From: Microbacteriaceae bacterium
Lineage (GTDB): Bacteria; Actinomycetota; Actinomycetes; Actinomycetales; Microbacteriaceae
Direction: 5' to 3'
DNA length: 40,902 nucleotides
NCBI GenBank assembly: GCA_014378715.1
Contig: JACMNE010000117.1
Coordinates: forward strand, 1 to 40,902
The notes under the pieces were generated by a model that was given only the letters and a program-made list of their open reading frames with translations, was not told the origin of the DNA and made no database searches. Position numbers and translations under genes: made by a program. Positions 25,976-35,132 of the stretch are shown here, one piece after another; the first letter of the stretch is position 1, and every line of letters begins with the position of its first letter.

Positions 25976-27690
25976 GACTGTGCTCCGTTCGGTTTGGTAA
26001 TGCTGTCTGCGGTGATGGTGCTGATGGTGGTGGTGGTGGTGTCCGCGGCCATGACGGCGGCGCGTGCCTCGCCCGCGCTGTTCGCGGCGAGCGCGAGCTC
26101 GGCGAACTCGCGGGCCTCGGCGAGGGTGAATCGGGCGAGCTCGGCGCGCATGGGGGCGAGGGCAGCAGGGGACATCGAGAGTGATGTCGCCCCGAGCCCG
26201 ACGAGAACGACGGCGAGAAGCGGGTCGGCCGCGGCCTCACCGCAGATGCCCACGGGCTTGCCGAGCGCCGCGCCCGCCTCACCGACCTCGCGCACGAGGC
26301 GCAACACGGCGGGGTGCCAGGGGTCCTGGAATGCGGCGACCGAGCCGAGCAGCCGGTCGGCAGCAAGGGTGTACTGGGTGAGGTCGTTGGTGCCGATGCT
26401 GGCGAAGTCGGCCTCGGCGAGGATCCTGTCGGCCAGCAGAGCGGATGAGGGGACCTCGATCATCACGCCGACCGTGTCGAGTCCGGTCTCCCGGGCGATG
26501 CGCGAGAAGTAGCGAGCCTCCTCGACGGTCGAGACCATCGGGGCCATCACCCACAGTTCGGCGTCGGTCGCGGCATCCGCTCTCGCCAGTGCGGTGAGCT
26601 GGTCGCGCAGGATCTGCTCGTTGGCGCGGAGGGCGCGGAGTCCGCGCAGTCCGAGGGCCGGGTTCTCCTCCTGTGTCGCATTGAGGAAGCTGAGCGGCTT
26701 GTCCGCTCCGGCGTCGAGGGCGCGCACCACGACCTTGCGGCCGGGAAAGGCGGCGAGCAGGCGGGTGTAGTGGCCCTCCTGCTCCTCGACGGTGGGCGCG
26801 GAGGTGGCGTCGAGGAAGAGGAACTCGGTGCGGAAGAGTCCGACGCCCTCGGCGCCGAGGGCGACCGCCTCGGCCGCCCCGTCGGCGGAGCCGAGGTTGG
26901 CGAGGAGGGGCACGGCGGTGCCGTCGCGCAGGGCGCCAGGACCTGTGGGGGCGGGAGCGGCGGCGGCGAGCGCCTCGGTCCTGGCGCGGGCGTCGGCGAG
27001 CTGCTCGGGAGTGGGGTCGACGGTGACGGTGCCTGAGCGGGCGTCGACGATGGCGAGGTCGCCGTCGGCGAGGTCGAGGGCGCCGGGGGTGCCGACGACG
27101 GCGACGATCGACTTCTCGCGAGCGAGGATCGCGGTGTGGGAGGTGGGGCCACCGTCACTGGTGACGAGGGCCAGCACCCTGTCGAGGTCGAGCAGGGCGG
27201 TGTCAGCGGGGGCGAGATCGCGCGCGATCAGCACGAAGGGGTGGCCGGGGTCGGGCACCCCGGGTACGGAGACCCCGAGGAGGTGGGCGACGACTCGCCG
27301 GGAGACGTCGTCGAGGTCGGTGGCGCGCTCGGCCATGTAGCCGCCCATGCCCACGAGCAGGTCACGGAAGCTGGCGAAGGCCTCGTGGACTGCGCGCTCG
27401 GCGGTCGTGCCGCCCGCGATGCGCGCACTGACGTCGTCGATGAGCGTCGGGTCCTGGGCCATGAACGACTGGGCCTCGAGCACGTCCTTCGCCGAGCCGC
27501 CCGCGCGTTCGCCGCGCAGGCGGATGAGCGCGGCGGTCGCCGCGAGAGAGACGGTGGCCCGTTCGGTCTCGGTATCGGCCGAAGCTGTGGCCGGTTCGTC
27601 GCTGGGCTCGGGAAGGGGATCCGGCATCCGCAGCACGGTGCCGATCGCGACGCCGCGACCTATCCCGACACCGGTGAGGTGGGTGGTCAT
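25972..27690 (-). CDS. ptsI: PTS phosphoenolpyruvate-protein phosphotransferase, enzyme I
   Basis: The 572 residues show the EI pattern. GVGIGRGVAIG opens the chain, and the phospho-histidine is His185 in SDGGPTSHTAILA (178-190). GVGLFRTEFLFLD and IGTNDLTQYTLAADR bind PEP, and Cys483 in GICGEAAAD is the active-site acid. EI takes phosphate from PEP and gives it to HPr. The C-terminus ends in an unusual Thr-rich tail (ADTTTTTISTITADS). The start at 27690 is 2 bases after the HPr stop. Longer in-frame readings run through the HPr gene and are rejected. Confidence 0.96.
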   Translation of the reverse strand: MTTHLTGVGIGRGVAIGTVLRMPDPLPEPSDEPATASADTETERATVSLAATAALIRLRGERAGGSAKDVLEAQSFMAQDPTLIDDVSARIAGGTTAERAVHEAFASFRDLLVGMGGYMAERATDLDDVSRRVVAHLLGVSVPGVPDPGHPFVLIARDLAPADTALLDLDRVLALVTSDGGPTSHTAILAREKSIVAVVGTPGALDLADGDLAIVDARSGTVTVDPTPEQLADARARTEALAAAAPAPTGPGALRDGTAVPLLANLGSADGAAEAVALGAEGVGLFRTEFLFLDATSAPTVEEQEGHYTRLLAAFPGRKVVVRALDAGADKPLSFLNATQEENPALGLRGLRALRANEQILRDQLTALARADAATDAELWVMAPMVSTVEEARYFSRIARETGLDTVGVMIEVPSSALLADRILAEADFASIGTNDLTQYTLAADRLLGSVAAFQDPWHPAVLRLVREVGEAGAALGKPVGICGEAAADPLLAVVLVGLGATSLSMSPAALAPMRAELARFTLAEAREFAELALAANSAGEARAAVMAADTTTTTISTITADSITKPNGAQS

Positions 27691-27692
27691 CG

Positions 27693-27992
27693 TCAGGCCG
27701 CGTCGTGGTCGGTGGCGAGGATGGAGACGAGCCCGGCGACGACGGCGGCCGCATTGTCGCCGTCGGCGGAGACCATGACCTCGTCGCCGAAGACGATGCC
27801 GAGGGAGATGACACCAAGGATGCTGGCGGCGTTGACCTCCTTGCCCGCCTTCGCGAGGCGCACGGGGAGGCCGGACTTCGCGGCGGCCTGCGTGAGAAGG
27901 CCGGCCGGGCGGGCGTGCAGCCCGTTGGCCGACGCGATGACGACGGTCTGCGAGGCGGTGGAGTCGGTGGCGGATTCTGCGGTCTCGGTCAT
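27693..27992 (-). CDS. ptsH: PTS phosphocarrier protein HPr
   Basis: A 99-residue HPr. His26 in SANGLHARPAG is the phosphorylation site, and Ser57 in NAASILGVISLG occupies the regulatory-serine position. It carries about 12 extra N-terminal residues (MTETAESATDST) compared with the usual 85-90-residue HPr. HPr relays phosphate from EI to EIIA proteins. The ATG at 27992 overlaps the upstream EIIB-like stop (ATGA), and ptsI follows after 2 bases, so three PTS genes are translated in series. Confidence 0.95.
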   Translation of the reverse strand: MTETAESATDSTASQTVVIASANGLHARPAGLLTQAAAKSGLPVRLAKAGKEVNAASILGVISLGIVFGDEVMVSADGDNAAAVVAGLVSILATDHDAA

Positions 27993-28342
27993 CTGGGGTT
28001 CCCTGGGGTTGTGTGTCGGGCGGGCTGGGCTTGCTGGGCAGGACTGAAGGCGAGGTCCAGCGCGATGTCGGCACCGGCCGCGTCGAACGTCACGACGGGC
28101 AGGAGGCGCACGGGCATCCCGCCAGCGCGAACGGCGATCCCCTCGAGGGAGGGACCGAGGTGGCTGGCGACGAGGATGACGTCGGAGGGCGACATCCGCT
28201 CTGCTGGGGAGGAGGAGACATCGGCCGCGCTGCCGGCGGAGACGGTGGCGTCGAGACCGCGGGCAGTGATACGCACGCGCATCCAGTGGACGAGGAACGA
28301 GCTCGATGCTCCGGCACCGCAGATGACGAGGATCCGCTTCAT
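27989..28342 (-). CDS. Small PTS EIIB-like protein (lactose/cellobiose EIIB fold)
   Basis: This 117-residue protein starts MKRILVICGAGASSSFLVHWM. A Cys (residue 8) followed by a phosphate-binding loop at the end of the first strand is the pattern of cellobiose-type EIIB domains. The body continues SPSDVILVASHLGPSLEGI. Its last 15 residues are a Pro/Gln-rich tail. No matching EIIA or EIIC for this EIIB type is in the window, because the MtlA protein carries its own EIIB. The ATG has GAGGAGG upstream and is the first gene of the operon, facing the divergent regulator. It may serve another permease or act in regulation. Confidence 0.72.
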   Translation of the reverse strand: MKRILVICGAGASSSFLVHWMRVRITARGLDATVSAGSAADVSSSPAERMSPSDVILVASHLGPSLEGIAVRAGGMPVRLLPVVTFDAAGADIALDLAFSPAQQAQPARHTTPGNPR

Positions 28343-28368
28343 GCCACGCCTCCTCGCGTCGTTCGACT

Positions 28369-28469
28369 CTGGAATTCCATCCTCGCTCCGGGGGTACAGG
28401 CCGCGCCAACAGGGTTCCTTCCGCACCCGCGGAAGCGCGGGGTCCGGCGAGGTGATTAACTGGAATCCC
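28369..28469. promoter_or_regulatory. Mannitol divergent promoter region with repeated CTGGAATYCC
   Basis: The 145-base gap between the EIIB-like gene and the regulator gene holds CTGGAATTCC (28369-28378), part of the palindrome TGGAATTCCA (28370-28379), and CTGGAATCCC (28460-28469), 91 bases apart. Between them CTTCCGC (28418-28424) and GCGGAAG (28429-28435) form a hairpin. These are candidate operators for the divergent PRD regulator. The promoter hexamers are not clear. Confidence 0.4.
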
Positions 28470-28487
28470 CGACACCCCCTGAGAGCC

Positions 28488-30404
28488 ATGAGCGACAAAC
28501 ACGACCGACTGCTGGGCCTGCTCGTCGCGAGCGACGGCTGGGTCACCGCCGCGCAGCTCGCCGACCACCTGGGGGTGAGTACCCGCAGCGTACGCAGCTA
28601 CGTGACGGCGGTGAAGGCGGGCGCCGCCCCGCTCGAGGTGATCGCGTCGTCGACGAGCGGGTACCGGCTCAACCGCGATGTCTACGCGGGATTCCTCGCG
28701 GGTCGCCCCTCGCGCCTCGCCGACGCGGAGAGCCCCCGGGACCGCGCCTACCATGTGCTCAGGCGGCTCAGCGATGCGCCGCTGGGCGTGGACATCTTCG
28801 CGCTCGCCGACAGCATGTATGTGAGCGAGTCGACGATCGAATCCGACCTGCGCCGGCTGAAGGGGGAGCTGGCAGGGTCGGGGCTCTCGCTCGTGCGTGA
28901 TGGGGCCACCGTGCGGATCACGGGCACGGAGTACGACCTGCGTCGGGTGCTCAGCCGGCTGTTCCGCGACGAGGGGGCGCAGGGATTCCTGGCGCTGGAG
29001 AGCATCGAGCGGGAGTTCTCGTCGTCTAACCTCCGCGCCTTCAAGACCGACCTGATCGCGCTGCTCGACTCCCACGGCTATGTCGTCAACGAGTACGGGC
29101 TCAACAACGTCCTGCTGCACGTGGCGATCGCGGTCGACCGCGCGAAGAACAGCCTGCCATCGGTGGAGGCGGCATCAGGTGATTCTGCGGCGACCCCGGC
29201 GGGACTCACGGCCGGGGTCGGCGACCTCGTCGACACGCATTACGGGGTACGCCTCGTCGACGGCGACGTCGACTACCTCGCCCTGCTGCTCACCACCCGG
29301 GTCATCACCCGGGGCGCGATGGGCGCGGACGCGGCCGGCACGCGCGAGGTGCCGGAGCTCGCGATCGTGCAGCGGATCGTGGCACGGGTGAGCGAGGAGT
29401 ACCTCGTCGACCTCGACGACCACGACTTCGCCCTGCGGCTCGCCCTACACATCGGCAATCTCATCGCGCGAGCGAACGACCGCTCGTTCTCCCACAACCC
29501 GCTGACCCGGTCGATCAAGACCGCCTACCCGATGATCTACGAGGTCGCGGTCTTCATCGCGAGCGAGATCCAGCGGGAGGCGCGGATCACCGTCAACGAC
29601 GACGAGATCTCCTACATCGCCCTGCACGTGGGGTCGCACCTCGAGCGGGAGTCCCGGCGGGAGCGCCGGGTGACCTGTGCGCTGGTCTGCCCGAACTACC
29701 ACAACATGCACGTGCTGCTGCGGCAGCGCCTCGAGGCCGCGCTGGGCGACGAGCTCGAGGTGGACATCGTGATCACCCGCACCGATGTGGACTGGTCCGA
29801 GCTCCGGGCCGACCTGGTTCTGACGACGATCCCGGCGTCCGCGTCCTTCGCCGACAACGTGGTGGTCGTGCAGCCCTTCCTCACCGAGGGCGATGTCGAG
29901 GCCGTGCGCCGGTCGATCGGCCGCGTCCGACGGCAGCGACGCCGCATCCGCTTGAAGGAAGACCTGCTGCAGTTCTTCGATGCGTCGCTGTCCCTGCGCG
30001 AGTTCCACATGTCCGACGAGCCGTCGATGATCCGGGCGCTGGGTGAGCGGATGCAGGCTGCCGGCGTCATCGACGCCGACTACATCGACGGGGCGATCGA
30101 ACGCGAGCGCATGTCGTCGACCGCGTTCACCGACACGCTCGCGGTGCCCCACGCCCTCGCCATGACGGCACGCCGCACCGCGATCTGCATCGCGGTGAAC
30201 GAGCTTTCCATGCCCTGGGGCGAGAACCGGGTCAATGTGATCGCACTGGTGGCGTTCAGCGCGAGCGACCGCTCGTCGTTCCAGAGCGTCTTCGACCAGT
30301 TCGTGTCGGTGTTCGCCGACCGCGACGAGGTGCAGCGTCTGGTGCGCGGTTCCGTCGACTTCCCGTCGTTCATCGACGGGCTGATCCACGGCATCGACAA
30401 GTAG
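28488..30404 (+). CDS. PRD-containing transcriptional activator, MtlR/BglG type
   Basis: The 638 residues show the full MtlR-like order. An HTH lies at 5-45 (DHLGVSTRSVRSYV) and a second HTH near 95-130 (YVSESTIESDLRRL). PRD1 carries His211 (LLHVAIAVDR). PRD2 carries His321 (LALHIGNLI) and His380 (ISYIALHVGS). An EIIB-Gat-like region has Cys397/Cys401. A C-terminal EIIA-Mtl-like domain carries His555 in LAVPHALAM. Such proteins sense sugar flux through PTS phosphorylation. Divergent from the mannitol operon, it is very probably its regulator. The start at 28488 is the first Met before the HTH; the Shine-Dalgarno is weak. Confidence 0.88.
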   Translation: MSDKHDRLLGLLVASDGWVTAAQLADHLGVSTRSVRSYVTAVKAGAAPLEVIASSTSGYRLNRDVYAGFLAGRPSRLADAESPRDRAYHVLRRLSDAPLGVDIFALADSMYVSESTIESDLRRLKGELAGSGLSLVRDGATVRITGTEYDLRRVLSRLFRDEGAQGFLALESIEREFSSSNLRAFKTDLIALLDSHGYVVNEYGLNNVLLHVAIAVDRAKNSLPSVEAASGDSAATPAGLTAGVGDLVDTHYGVRLVDGDVDYLALLLTTRVITRGAMGADAAGTREVPELAIVQRIVARVSEEYLVDLDDHDFALRLALHIGNLIARANDRSFSHNPLTRSIKTAYPMIYEVAVFIASEIQREARITVNDDEISYIALHVGSHLERESRRERRVTCALVCPNYHNMHVLLRQRLEAALGDELEVDIVITRTDVDWSELRADLVLTTIPASASFADNVVVVQPFLTEGDVEAVRRSIGRVRRQRRRIRLKEDLLQFFDASLSLREFHMSDEPSMIRALGERMQAAGVIDADYIDGAIERERMSSTAFTDTLAVPHALAMTARRTAICIAVNELSMPWGENRVNVIALVAFSASDRSSFQSVFDQFVSVFADRDEVQRLVRGSVDFPSFIDGLIHGIDK

Positions 30405-30415
30405 GCCGGGCGCCC

Positions 30416-31261
30416 CTAGGGGATGGGTGTCGGCCTGACTCCGAACGGCGCGAGGCCGGCGGCTCCCCCGTCGTCGGCGGTGAGCACCCAGATTCCGGAG
30501 CGGTGCACGGCGACCGAGTGCTCCCAGTGGGCGGCCATTGCGCCGTCGGCGGTGGCGACCGTCCAATCGTCGTCGCGTACCCGGGTGTCGATCGTGCCCA
30601 TCACGACCATCGGCTCGATCGCGATGACGAGCCCGGGCTTCACGGCGGGGCCGCGGCCGCGCACGCGGTAGTTGAACACGGGGGGCTCCTCGTGCATCGA
30701 CCGGCCGATGCCGTGGCCGACGTACTCCTCGAGGATCCCGTAGGCACGGCCGTCGGCCTGCGGGTCGGCCTCGAGGGAGTCCTCGATGGCCGCGCCGATC
30801 TCGCCCAGATGGCGGGCGCGGGAGAGCGCCGCGATACCGGCCCAGAGGGAGCGCTCGGTCGCGGACGACAGCGCCTCGCGCTCGGTGACCAGCGCCGTGC
30901 GGGTCGGGTCGGGCAGAACGACGGTGAACGCGGCGTCGCCGTTCCATCCACCGAGGTCGGCGCCGCAGTCGATCGAGACCACGTCGCCCGGCTCGAGCAA
31001 GCGGGAGTTCGGGATGCCGTGCACCACGTCGTCGTTGACCGAGGCGCAGATGGTGTGCGCGTAGCCGGGCTCGAGCTGGAAGTTCGGCCTGGCCCCTGCC
31101 GCGCGGATCGTCGCCTCGGCGATGGCGTCCAACTCGAGGGTCGTCACCCCGACACGGAGGTTCTCGCGCACCGCCGCGAGAGCGTCCGCGGTGATCCGGC
31201 CGGGCTCCACCATCAGCCGCAGCTGCGCGGGGGTCTTGTAGATCGAAGTGCGCAGTGCCAC
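30416..31261 (-). CDS. map: Methionine aminopeptidase, type I
   Basis: The 281 residues have the pita-bread fold ligands: Asp in VSIDCGADLGGWNGD (two Asp), His in VGHGIGRSMHEEP, and Glu in AIEPM and HWEHSVAV. It removes the initiator methionine from new proteins. The start is GTG at 31261, 5 bases after the adk stop; this gives MALRTSIYKTPAQLRLM, the normal type I N-terminus. It is the last gene of the secY-adk-map group and faces the mannitol regulator with only 11 bases between stops. In most actinobacteria infA comes next. Confidence 0.95.
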   Translation of the reverse strand: MALRTSIYKTPAQLRLMVEPGRITADALAAVRENLRVGVTTLELDAIAEATIRAAGARPNFQLEPGYAHTICASVNDDVVHGIPNSRLLEPGDVVSIDCGADLGGWNGDAAFTVVLPDPTRTALVTEREALSSATERSLWAGIAALSRARHLGEIGAAIEDSLEADPQADGRAYGILEEYVGHGIGRSMHEEPPVFNYRVRGRGPAVKPGLVIAIEPMVVMGTIDTRVRDDDWTVATADGAMAAHWEHSVAVHRSGIWVLTADDGGAAGLAPFGVRPTPIP

Positions 31262-31266
31262 GGCAG

Positions 31267-31890
31267 TTATTCGGCCGTGCCCGATTCTGGCAGTGAGATG
31301 CCGCGGGCGCCGAGGGACTCGGCGATGCGGTTGCCGACGTCGTCGATGTCGCCGAGGCCATCGACCTCGACGAGGATCCCCCGCTCGCCGTAGACGGCCA
31401 CGAGCGGCGCCGTCTCCCGGGCGAAGACGTCCTGGCGGTGGCGGATGGCCTCCTCGGAGTCGTCGACCCTACCCTGTTCGACCGCGCGCTTGCGGAGGCG
31501 GGCGACGACCTCGTCGGTGTCGGCGACCAGCTGGATGACCACGTCGAGGCTCTGACCGCGCGAAGCGAGCAGGGTGTCGAGGAAGGACACCTGGTCGAGG
31601 GTGCGCGGGTAGCCGTCGAGGAGGAAGCCCTGGAGCGCGTCGGTCTCGGCGAGGCGGCCGACGACGAGCTCGTTGGTGAGCGAGTCGGGCACGTAATCGC
31701 CGGCGTCGACGATGGCCTTGACCTGCACCCCGAGCGGGGTGCCCATGCGGATGTTGTGACGGAAGATGTCGCCTGTGGCGATCGCGGGGATCGAGAAGCC
31801 GGACGCGAGACGCGACGCCTGGGTGCCCTTGCCCGCCCCTGGCGGCCCGACGATGAGCAAGCGGGGCTTGGTGGTCACGGCCGACGTCAT
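31267..31890 (-). CDS. adk: Adenylate kinase
   Basis: A 207-residue nucleoside monophosphate kinase with P-loop GPPGAGKGT (15-23), the AMP-binding [10 protein letters not shown] region, [10 protein letters not shown] and [17 protein letters not shown] in the LID area. The LID is the short form without zinc-binding Cys, as usual in actinobacteria. It interconverts 2 ADP with ATP and AMP. The ATG at 31890 overlaps the secY stop by 4 bases, and map follows at 5 bases. Confidence 0.96.
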   Translation of the reverse strand: MTSAVTTKPRLLIVGPPGAGKGTQASRLASGFSIPAIATGDIFRHNIRMGTPLGVQVKAIVDAGDYVPDSLTNELVVGRLAETDALQGFLLDGYPRTLDQVSFLDTLLASRGQSLDVVIQLVADTDEVVARLRKRAVEQGRVDDSEEAIRHRQDVFARETAPLVAVYGERGILVEVDGLGDIDDVGNRIAESLGARGISLPESGTAE

Positions 31891-33212
31891 CGCAGGAGCC
31901 CTTCGTAGTGGCGCTGTTGCAGCTGCGAGTCGATCTGCTTGACCGTCTCGAGGCCGACCCCGACGATGATGAGGATGCTGGCACCGCCGAACGGGAAGTT
32001 CGCGTTGCCGCCCACCGTGGCCAGGGCGATCAGGGGGATCAGCGCCACGATGCCCAGGTAGAGCGAACCGGGGAGGGTGACTCGGGTCAGCACGTAGTCG
32101 AGGTACTCGGCGGTCGGTCGGCCGGCGCGGATGCCCGGGATGAACCCGCCGTACTTCTTCATGTTGTCGGCGACCTCCTCCGGGTTGAACGTGATGGCCA
32201 CGTAGAAGTAGGTGAAACCGACGATGAGCAGGAAGTACATCGCCATGTAGAGCGGGTTGTCTCCCGTGCGCAGGTTGTCGGAGATCCAGGTGACCCAGGC
32301 GGCGGGGGCCCCACCGTCGGTCGGCTGGTTGAACTGGGCGATGAGCGCAGGCAGGTACAGCAGCGAGGAGGCGAAGATGACGGGCACCACGCCGGCCATG
32401 TTGACCTTGATCGGAATGTAGGTGTTGTTCCCGCCGTAGGTGCGTCTGCCCACCATCCGCTTGGCATACTGCACGGGAATGCGGCGCTGCGATTGTTCGA
32501 CGAACACCACGGCGCCCATGATCAGGATTCCGACCGCGAGCACGAGCAGGAAGACCTCGAAGCCCTGGGCGATCTGGATGCCCCAGAGGGCGCTCGGGAA
32601 GGTGGCCGCGATCGAGGTGAAGATGAGGAGCGACATGCCATTGCCGATGCCGCGCTCGGTGATGAGCTCACCCATCCACATGATGAGACCGGTGCCCGCG
32701 GTCATGGTGATGACCATCAGGAGGGTCGCGTACCAGGACGGGTCGCTGATCAGATTGGCGCACTCGGGCGCCCCGCTCGTCGACGGGAAGAGCGCGCCGC
32801 TGCGGGCCACCGTGATGAGGGTCGTGGACTGGAGGATCGCGAGGGCGATCGTGAGGTAGCGGGTGTACTGCGTGAGCTTCGCCTGGCCGGACTGGCCCTC
32901 CTTGTAGAGGGTGTCGAAGTGCGGGATGACGACGCGCAGCAATTGCACGATGATGGACGATGTGATGTACGGCATGATGCCGAGCGCGAAGACCGAGAGT
33001 TGGAGCAGGGCCCCGCCGCTGAAGAGATTGACGAGCTCATAGAGACCCGTGGTCCCGTCATTCGACGCGATACACGCCTGCACGTTGCCGTAGTCGACGA
33101 ACGGTGCGGGGATGAAGGAGCCGAGGCGGAAGATCGCGACGATTCCGAGCGTGAAACCGATCTTCCTTCGAAGGTCGGGTGTGCGGAAAATCCGCCCGAT
33201 CGCTCTGAACAC
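31887..33212 (-). CDS. secY: Protein translocase subunit SecY
   Basis: The 441 residues have about ten transmembrane segments. SecY hallmarks are [14 protein letters not shown] in the first helix and loop, the plug region, [11 protein letters not shown] in the middle, [19 protein letters not shown] in the ribosome/SecA-binding loop and [12 protein letters not shown] near the end. SecY is the core channel of the Sec translocon. The start is GTG at 33212 with AGGAGG upstream. A strong hairpin stands 27 bases before the start, between rplO and secY, so its expression may be set apart from the ribosomal genes. Confidence 0.97.
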   Translation of the reverse strand: MFRAIGRIFRTPDLRRKIGFTLGIVAIFRLGSFIPAPFVDYGNVQACIASNDGTTGLYELVNLFSGGALLQLSVFALGIMPYITSSIIVQLLRVVIPHFDTLYKEGQSGQAKLTQYTRYLTIALAILQSTTLITVARSGALFPSTSGAPECANLISDPSWYATLLMVITMTAGTGLIMWMGELITERGIGNGMSLLIFTSIAATFPSALWGIQIAQGFEVFLLVLAVGILIMGAVVFVEQSQRRIPVQYAKRMVGRRTYGGNNTYIPIKVNMAGVVPVIFASSLLYLPALIAQFNQPTDGGAPAAWVTWISDNLRTGDNPLYMAMYFLLIVGFTYFYVAITFNPEEVADNMKKYGGFIPGIRAGRPTAEYLDYVLTRVTLPGSLYLGIVALIPLIALATVGGNANFPFGGASILIIVGVGLETVKQIDSQLQQRHYEGLLR

Positions 33213-33239
33213 GAGTCCTCCTGGGTTGCTTGGGGATGC

Positions 33240-33277
33240 AAGCGAGTGGAGCTCCCCGGAGGGAGCTCCACTCGCTT
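33240..33277 (-). terminator. Strong hairpin between rplO and secY
   Basis: A perfect 17-bp stem (33240-33256 with 33261-33277; arm AAGCGAGTGGAGCTCCC) closes on a CGGA loop. It has the strength of a terminator but no U tract, and no room for a promoter between it and secY. It therefore probably gives partial termination, RNA processing or stability differences between the ribosomal part and secY-adk-map. Confidence 0.65.
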
Positions 33278-33325
33278 CACACTGTCACGGCCGCTGGGCG
33301 GCCGAGACGACGCTGTTGCGTCTTT

Positions 33326-33847
33326 CTACTTTACCGAACCGCCGGCGGCGACAATTTTCTGTTCGGCTGAGCCGGACACCTTGTCGACCGCGACGTTCAG
33401 CTTAACTGCGATGTCGCCGGAACCGAGAACCTTGACGAGCTCGTTCTTGCGGACGGCACCCTTGGCAACGAGGTCGACGACGGTGACATCTCCCCCGGCC
33501 GGGTACAGCTCGGCGAGCTTCTCGAGGTTGACGACCTGGTACTCGACGCGGAACGGGTTCTTGAACCCGCGCAGCTTCGGGGACCGCATGATGAAGTTGA
33601 TGTTTCCACCCTCGAACCCGGGGCGCATCGTGTAACGCGCCTTCGTGCCCTTGGTGCCTCGTCCTGCTGTCTTGCCCTTCGACCCCTCACCGCGGCCGAC
33701 TCGCATGCGGTCCTTCTTCGCGCCGGGAGCCGGGCGGAGGTGGTGCATCTTGAGGACCTGGGGACGGGTGACGACCTCGGGGGTCGCCTTGGCGGCTGCC
33801 GGCTTCTTGGCCGCGGCCTTGGGGGCCTTGGTGCTCTCTTCAGCCAT
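33326..33847 (-). CDS. rplO: 50S ribosomal protein L15
   Basis: In this 173-residue L15 the conserved part starts at [14 protein letters not shown] (about residue 32), then [19 protein letters not shown] and [21 protein letters not shown]. The first 30 residues are an Ala/Lys-rich extension not found in most L15. It binds 23S rRNA in 50S assembly. The ATG at 33847 shares a base with the rpmD stop (TAATG). The gene ends before a 17-bp hairpin. Confidence 0.97.
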   Translation of the reverse strand: MAEESTKAPKAAAKKPAAAKATPEVVTRPQVLKMHHLRPAPGAKKDRMRVGRGEGSKGKTAGRGTKGTKARYTMRPGFEGGNINFIMRSPKLRGFKNPFRVEYQVVNLEKLAELYPAGGDVTVVDLVAKGAVRKNELVKVLGSGDIAVKLNVAVDKVSGSAEQKIVAAGGSVK

Positions 33848-34032
33848 TAGTCAATCTCCTCGACCTTGACCAGGTGGGCGACGGTACGGACGTAGCCGCG
33901 GTTCTGCGAATTGTCTTCGCGGACCACGACGTCGCCGATGCGCTTGAGGCCGAGGCTCCGAAGCGTGTCGCGCTGGTTCTGCTTTTCACTAATTTTGGAC
34001 TTGATCTGGGTCACCTTCAGGCTCGTGGCCAT
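33847..34032 (-). CDS. rpmD: 50S ribosomal protein L30
   Basis: The 61 residues match bacterial L30: [37 protein letters not shown] and the final [14 protein letters not shown]. The ATG at 34032 shares one base with the rpsE stop (TGATG), and its own stop overlaps the rplO start. It lies in its standard place between rpsE and rplO. Confidence 0.97.
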   Translation of the reverse strand: MATSLKVTQIKSKISEKQNQRDTLRSLGLKRIGDVVVREDNSQNRGYVRTVAHLVKVEEID

Positions 34033-34763
34033 CAGACACCTGCCTTCGCGTCAGCCTGGGCACGCAGGAGGCGTGCCGGCACGACGTGCTCGACCGGAAG
34101 GCCACGGCGTGCGGCGACCGCGGCGGGCTCTTCGAGCTGCTTGAGGGCAGCGACGGTGGCGTGCACGATATTGATGGTGTTCGACGAGCCGAGCGACTTG
34201 CTCAACACGTCGTGGATGCCGGCGCACTCGAGGACGGCGCGAACCGGTCCTCCGGCGATGACGCCGGTTCCGGCGGACGCCGGGCGAAGCAGGACGACGC
34301 CGGCTGCGGCCTCACCCTGCACGGGGTGCGGGATGGTGGCGGCGACGCGGGGGACGCGGAAGAAGTTCTTCTTCGCCTCCTCGACACCCTTGGAGATGGC
34401 GGTGGGGACCTCGCGGGCCTTACCGTAGCCGACTCCGACGAGTCCGTTGCCGTCGCCGACGACGACGAGGGCGGTGAAGCTGAAGCGACGACCACCCTTG
34501 ACGACCTTCGACACGCGGTTGATCGTCACGACGCGCTCGAGGAACTGGCTCTTCTCGCTGTCGCGTGCTCCACGCTGCTGGTTCGGGTTGCGCTCACGTC
34601 CGCCACGGCGAGCCTCACGAGGCTCGGTCGCGTTGGCGTTGTTGTCGGTCCCGGCCGCCGTCTCGACGACCGCTGTCTGGACGACCGCGGTTTCGGTCGA
34701 TTCAGGCTCCACGGCTGCTTTCGGCTCCACGGCCTGCTCCTTGTTGTCTGGTGCGTCGCTCAC
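34032..34763 (-). CDS. rpsE: 30S ribosomal protein S5
   Basis: The 243 residues comprise an acidic-to-basic N-terminal extension of about 70 residues (Ala/Glu/Thr-rich, then Arg/Asn-rich) and the S5 body. The body has [41 protein letters not shown] and [19 protein letters not shown]5 affects decoding accuracy; the loop around VVKGGRR is where spectinomycin resistance maps in other bacteria. The start is GTG at 34763, overlapping the rplR stop by 4 bases. Confidence 0.96.
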   Translation of the reverse strand: MSDAPDNKEQAVEPKAAVEPESTETAVVQTAVVETAAGTDNNANATEPREARRGGRERNPNQQRGARDSEKSQFLERVVTINRVSKVVKGGRRFSFTALVVVGDGNGLVGVGYGKAREVPTAISKGVEEAKKNFFRVPRVAATIPHPVQGEAAAGVVLLRPASAGTGVIAGGPVRAVLECAGIHDVLSKSLGSSNTINIVHATVAALKQLEEPAAVAARRGLPVEHVVPARLLRAQADAKAGV

Positions 34764-35131
34764 AGGTCCAACCCGCCTTCCCTGGCTCCGTCTGCGATGG
34801 CCGCGATGCGACCGGCATACTTGCTGCCGCCACGGTCGAAGACGACCGCCGCGATACCGGCCTTCTTCGCGCGGTCGGCGATGAGCTCGCCGATCTTGCG
34901 GGCCTTGGCGGTCTTGTCACCATCGAAAACACGCATCTCGGCCTCGAGGGTCGATGCCGACGCGAGGGTGAAGCCCTTGCTGTCGTCGACGACCTGCACG
35001 AAGACGTGACGTGCCGAGCGGGTGACGACGAGGCGCGGACGCGCCTCGGTGCCAACGACCTTCTTGCGAAGACGTGCGTGCCGGCGGCCCTTGGCGGCCG
35101 ACTTGCTCTTGCCTCTGGTTCCGAGACCCAT
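34760..35131 (-). CDS. rplR: 50S ribosomal protein L18
   Basis: The 123-residue L18 has [34 protein letters not shown] and the C-terminal block [21 protein letters not shown]18 binds 5S rRNA in the central protuberance. The ATG at 35131 ([10 protein letters not shown]) lies 1 base after the rplF stop; an in-frame GTG 4 codons earlier would overlap rplF and is less likely. Confidence 0.96.
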   Translation of the reverse strand: MGLGTRGKSKSAAKGRRHARLRKKVVGTEARPRLVVTRSARHVFVQVVDDSKGFTLASASTLEAEMRVFDGDKTAKARKIGELIADRAKKAGIAAVVFDRGGSKYAGRIAAIADGAREGGLDL

Positions 35132-35132
35132 T

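Noticed and set aside
22778-30404. Recent mobile-element delivery of the mannitol block
   Set aside because: No transposase, integrase, tRNA end, direct flanking repeat or clear composition break was seen at either boundary. The insertion may be old or by plain recombination.
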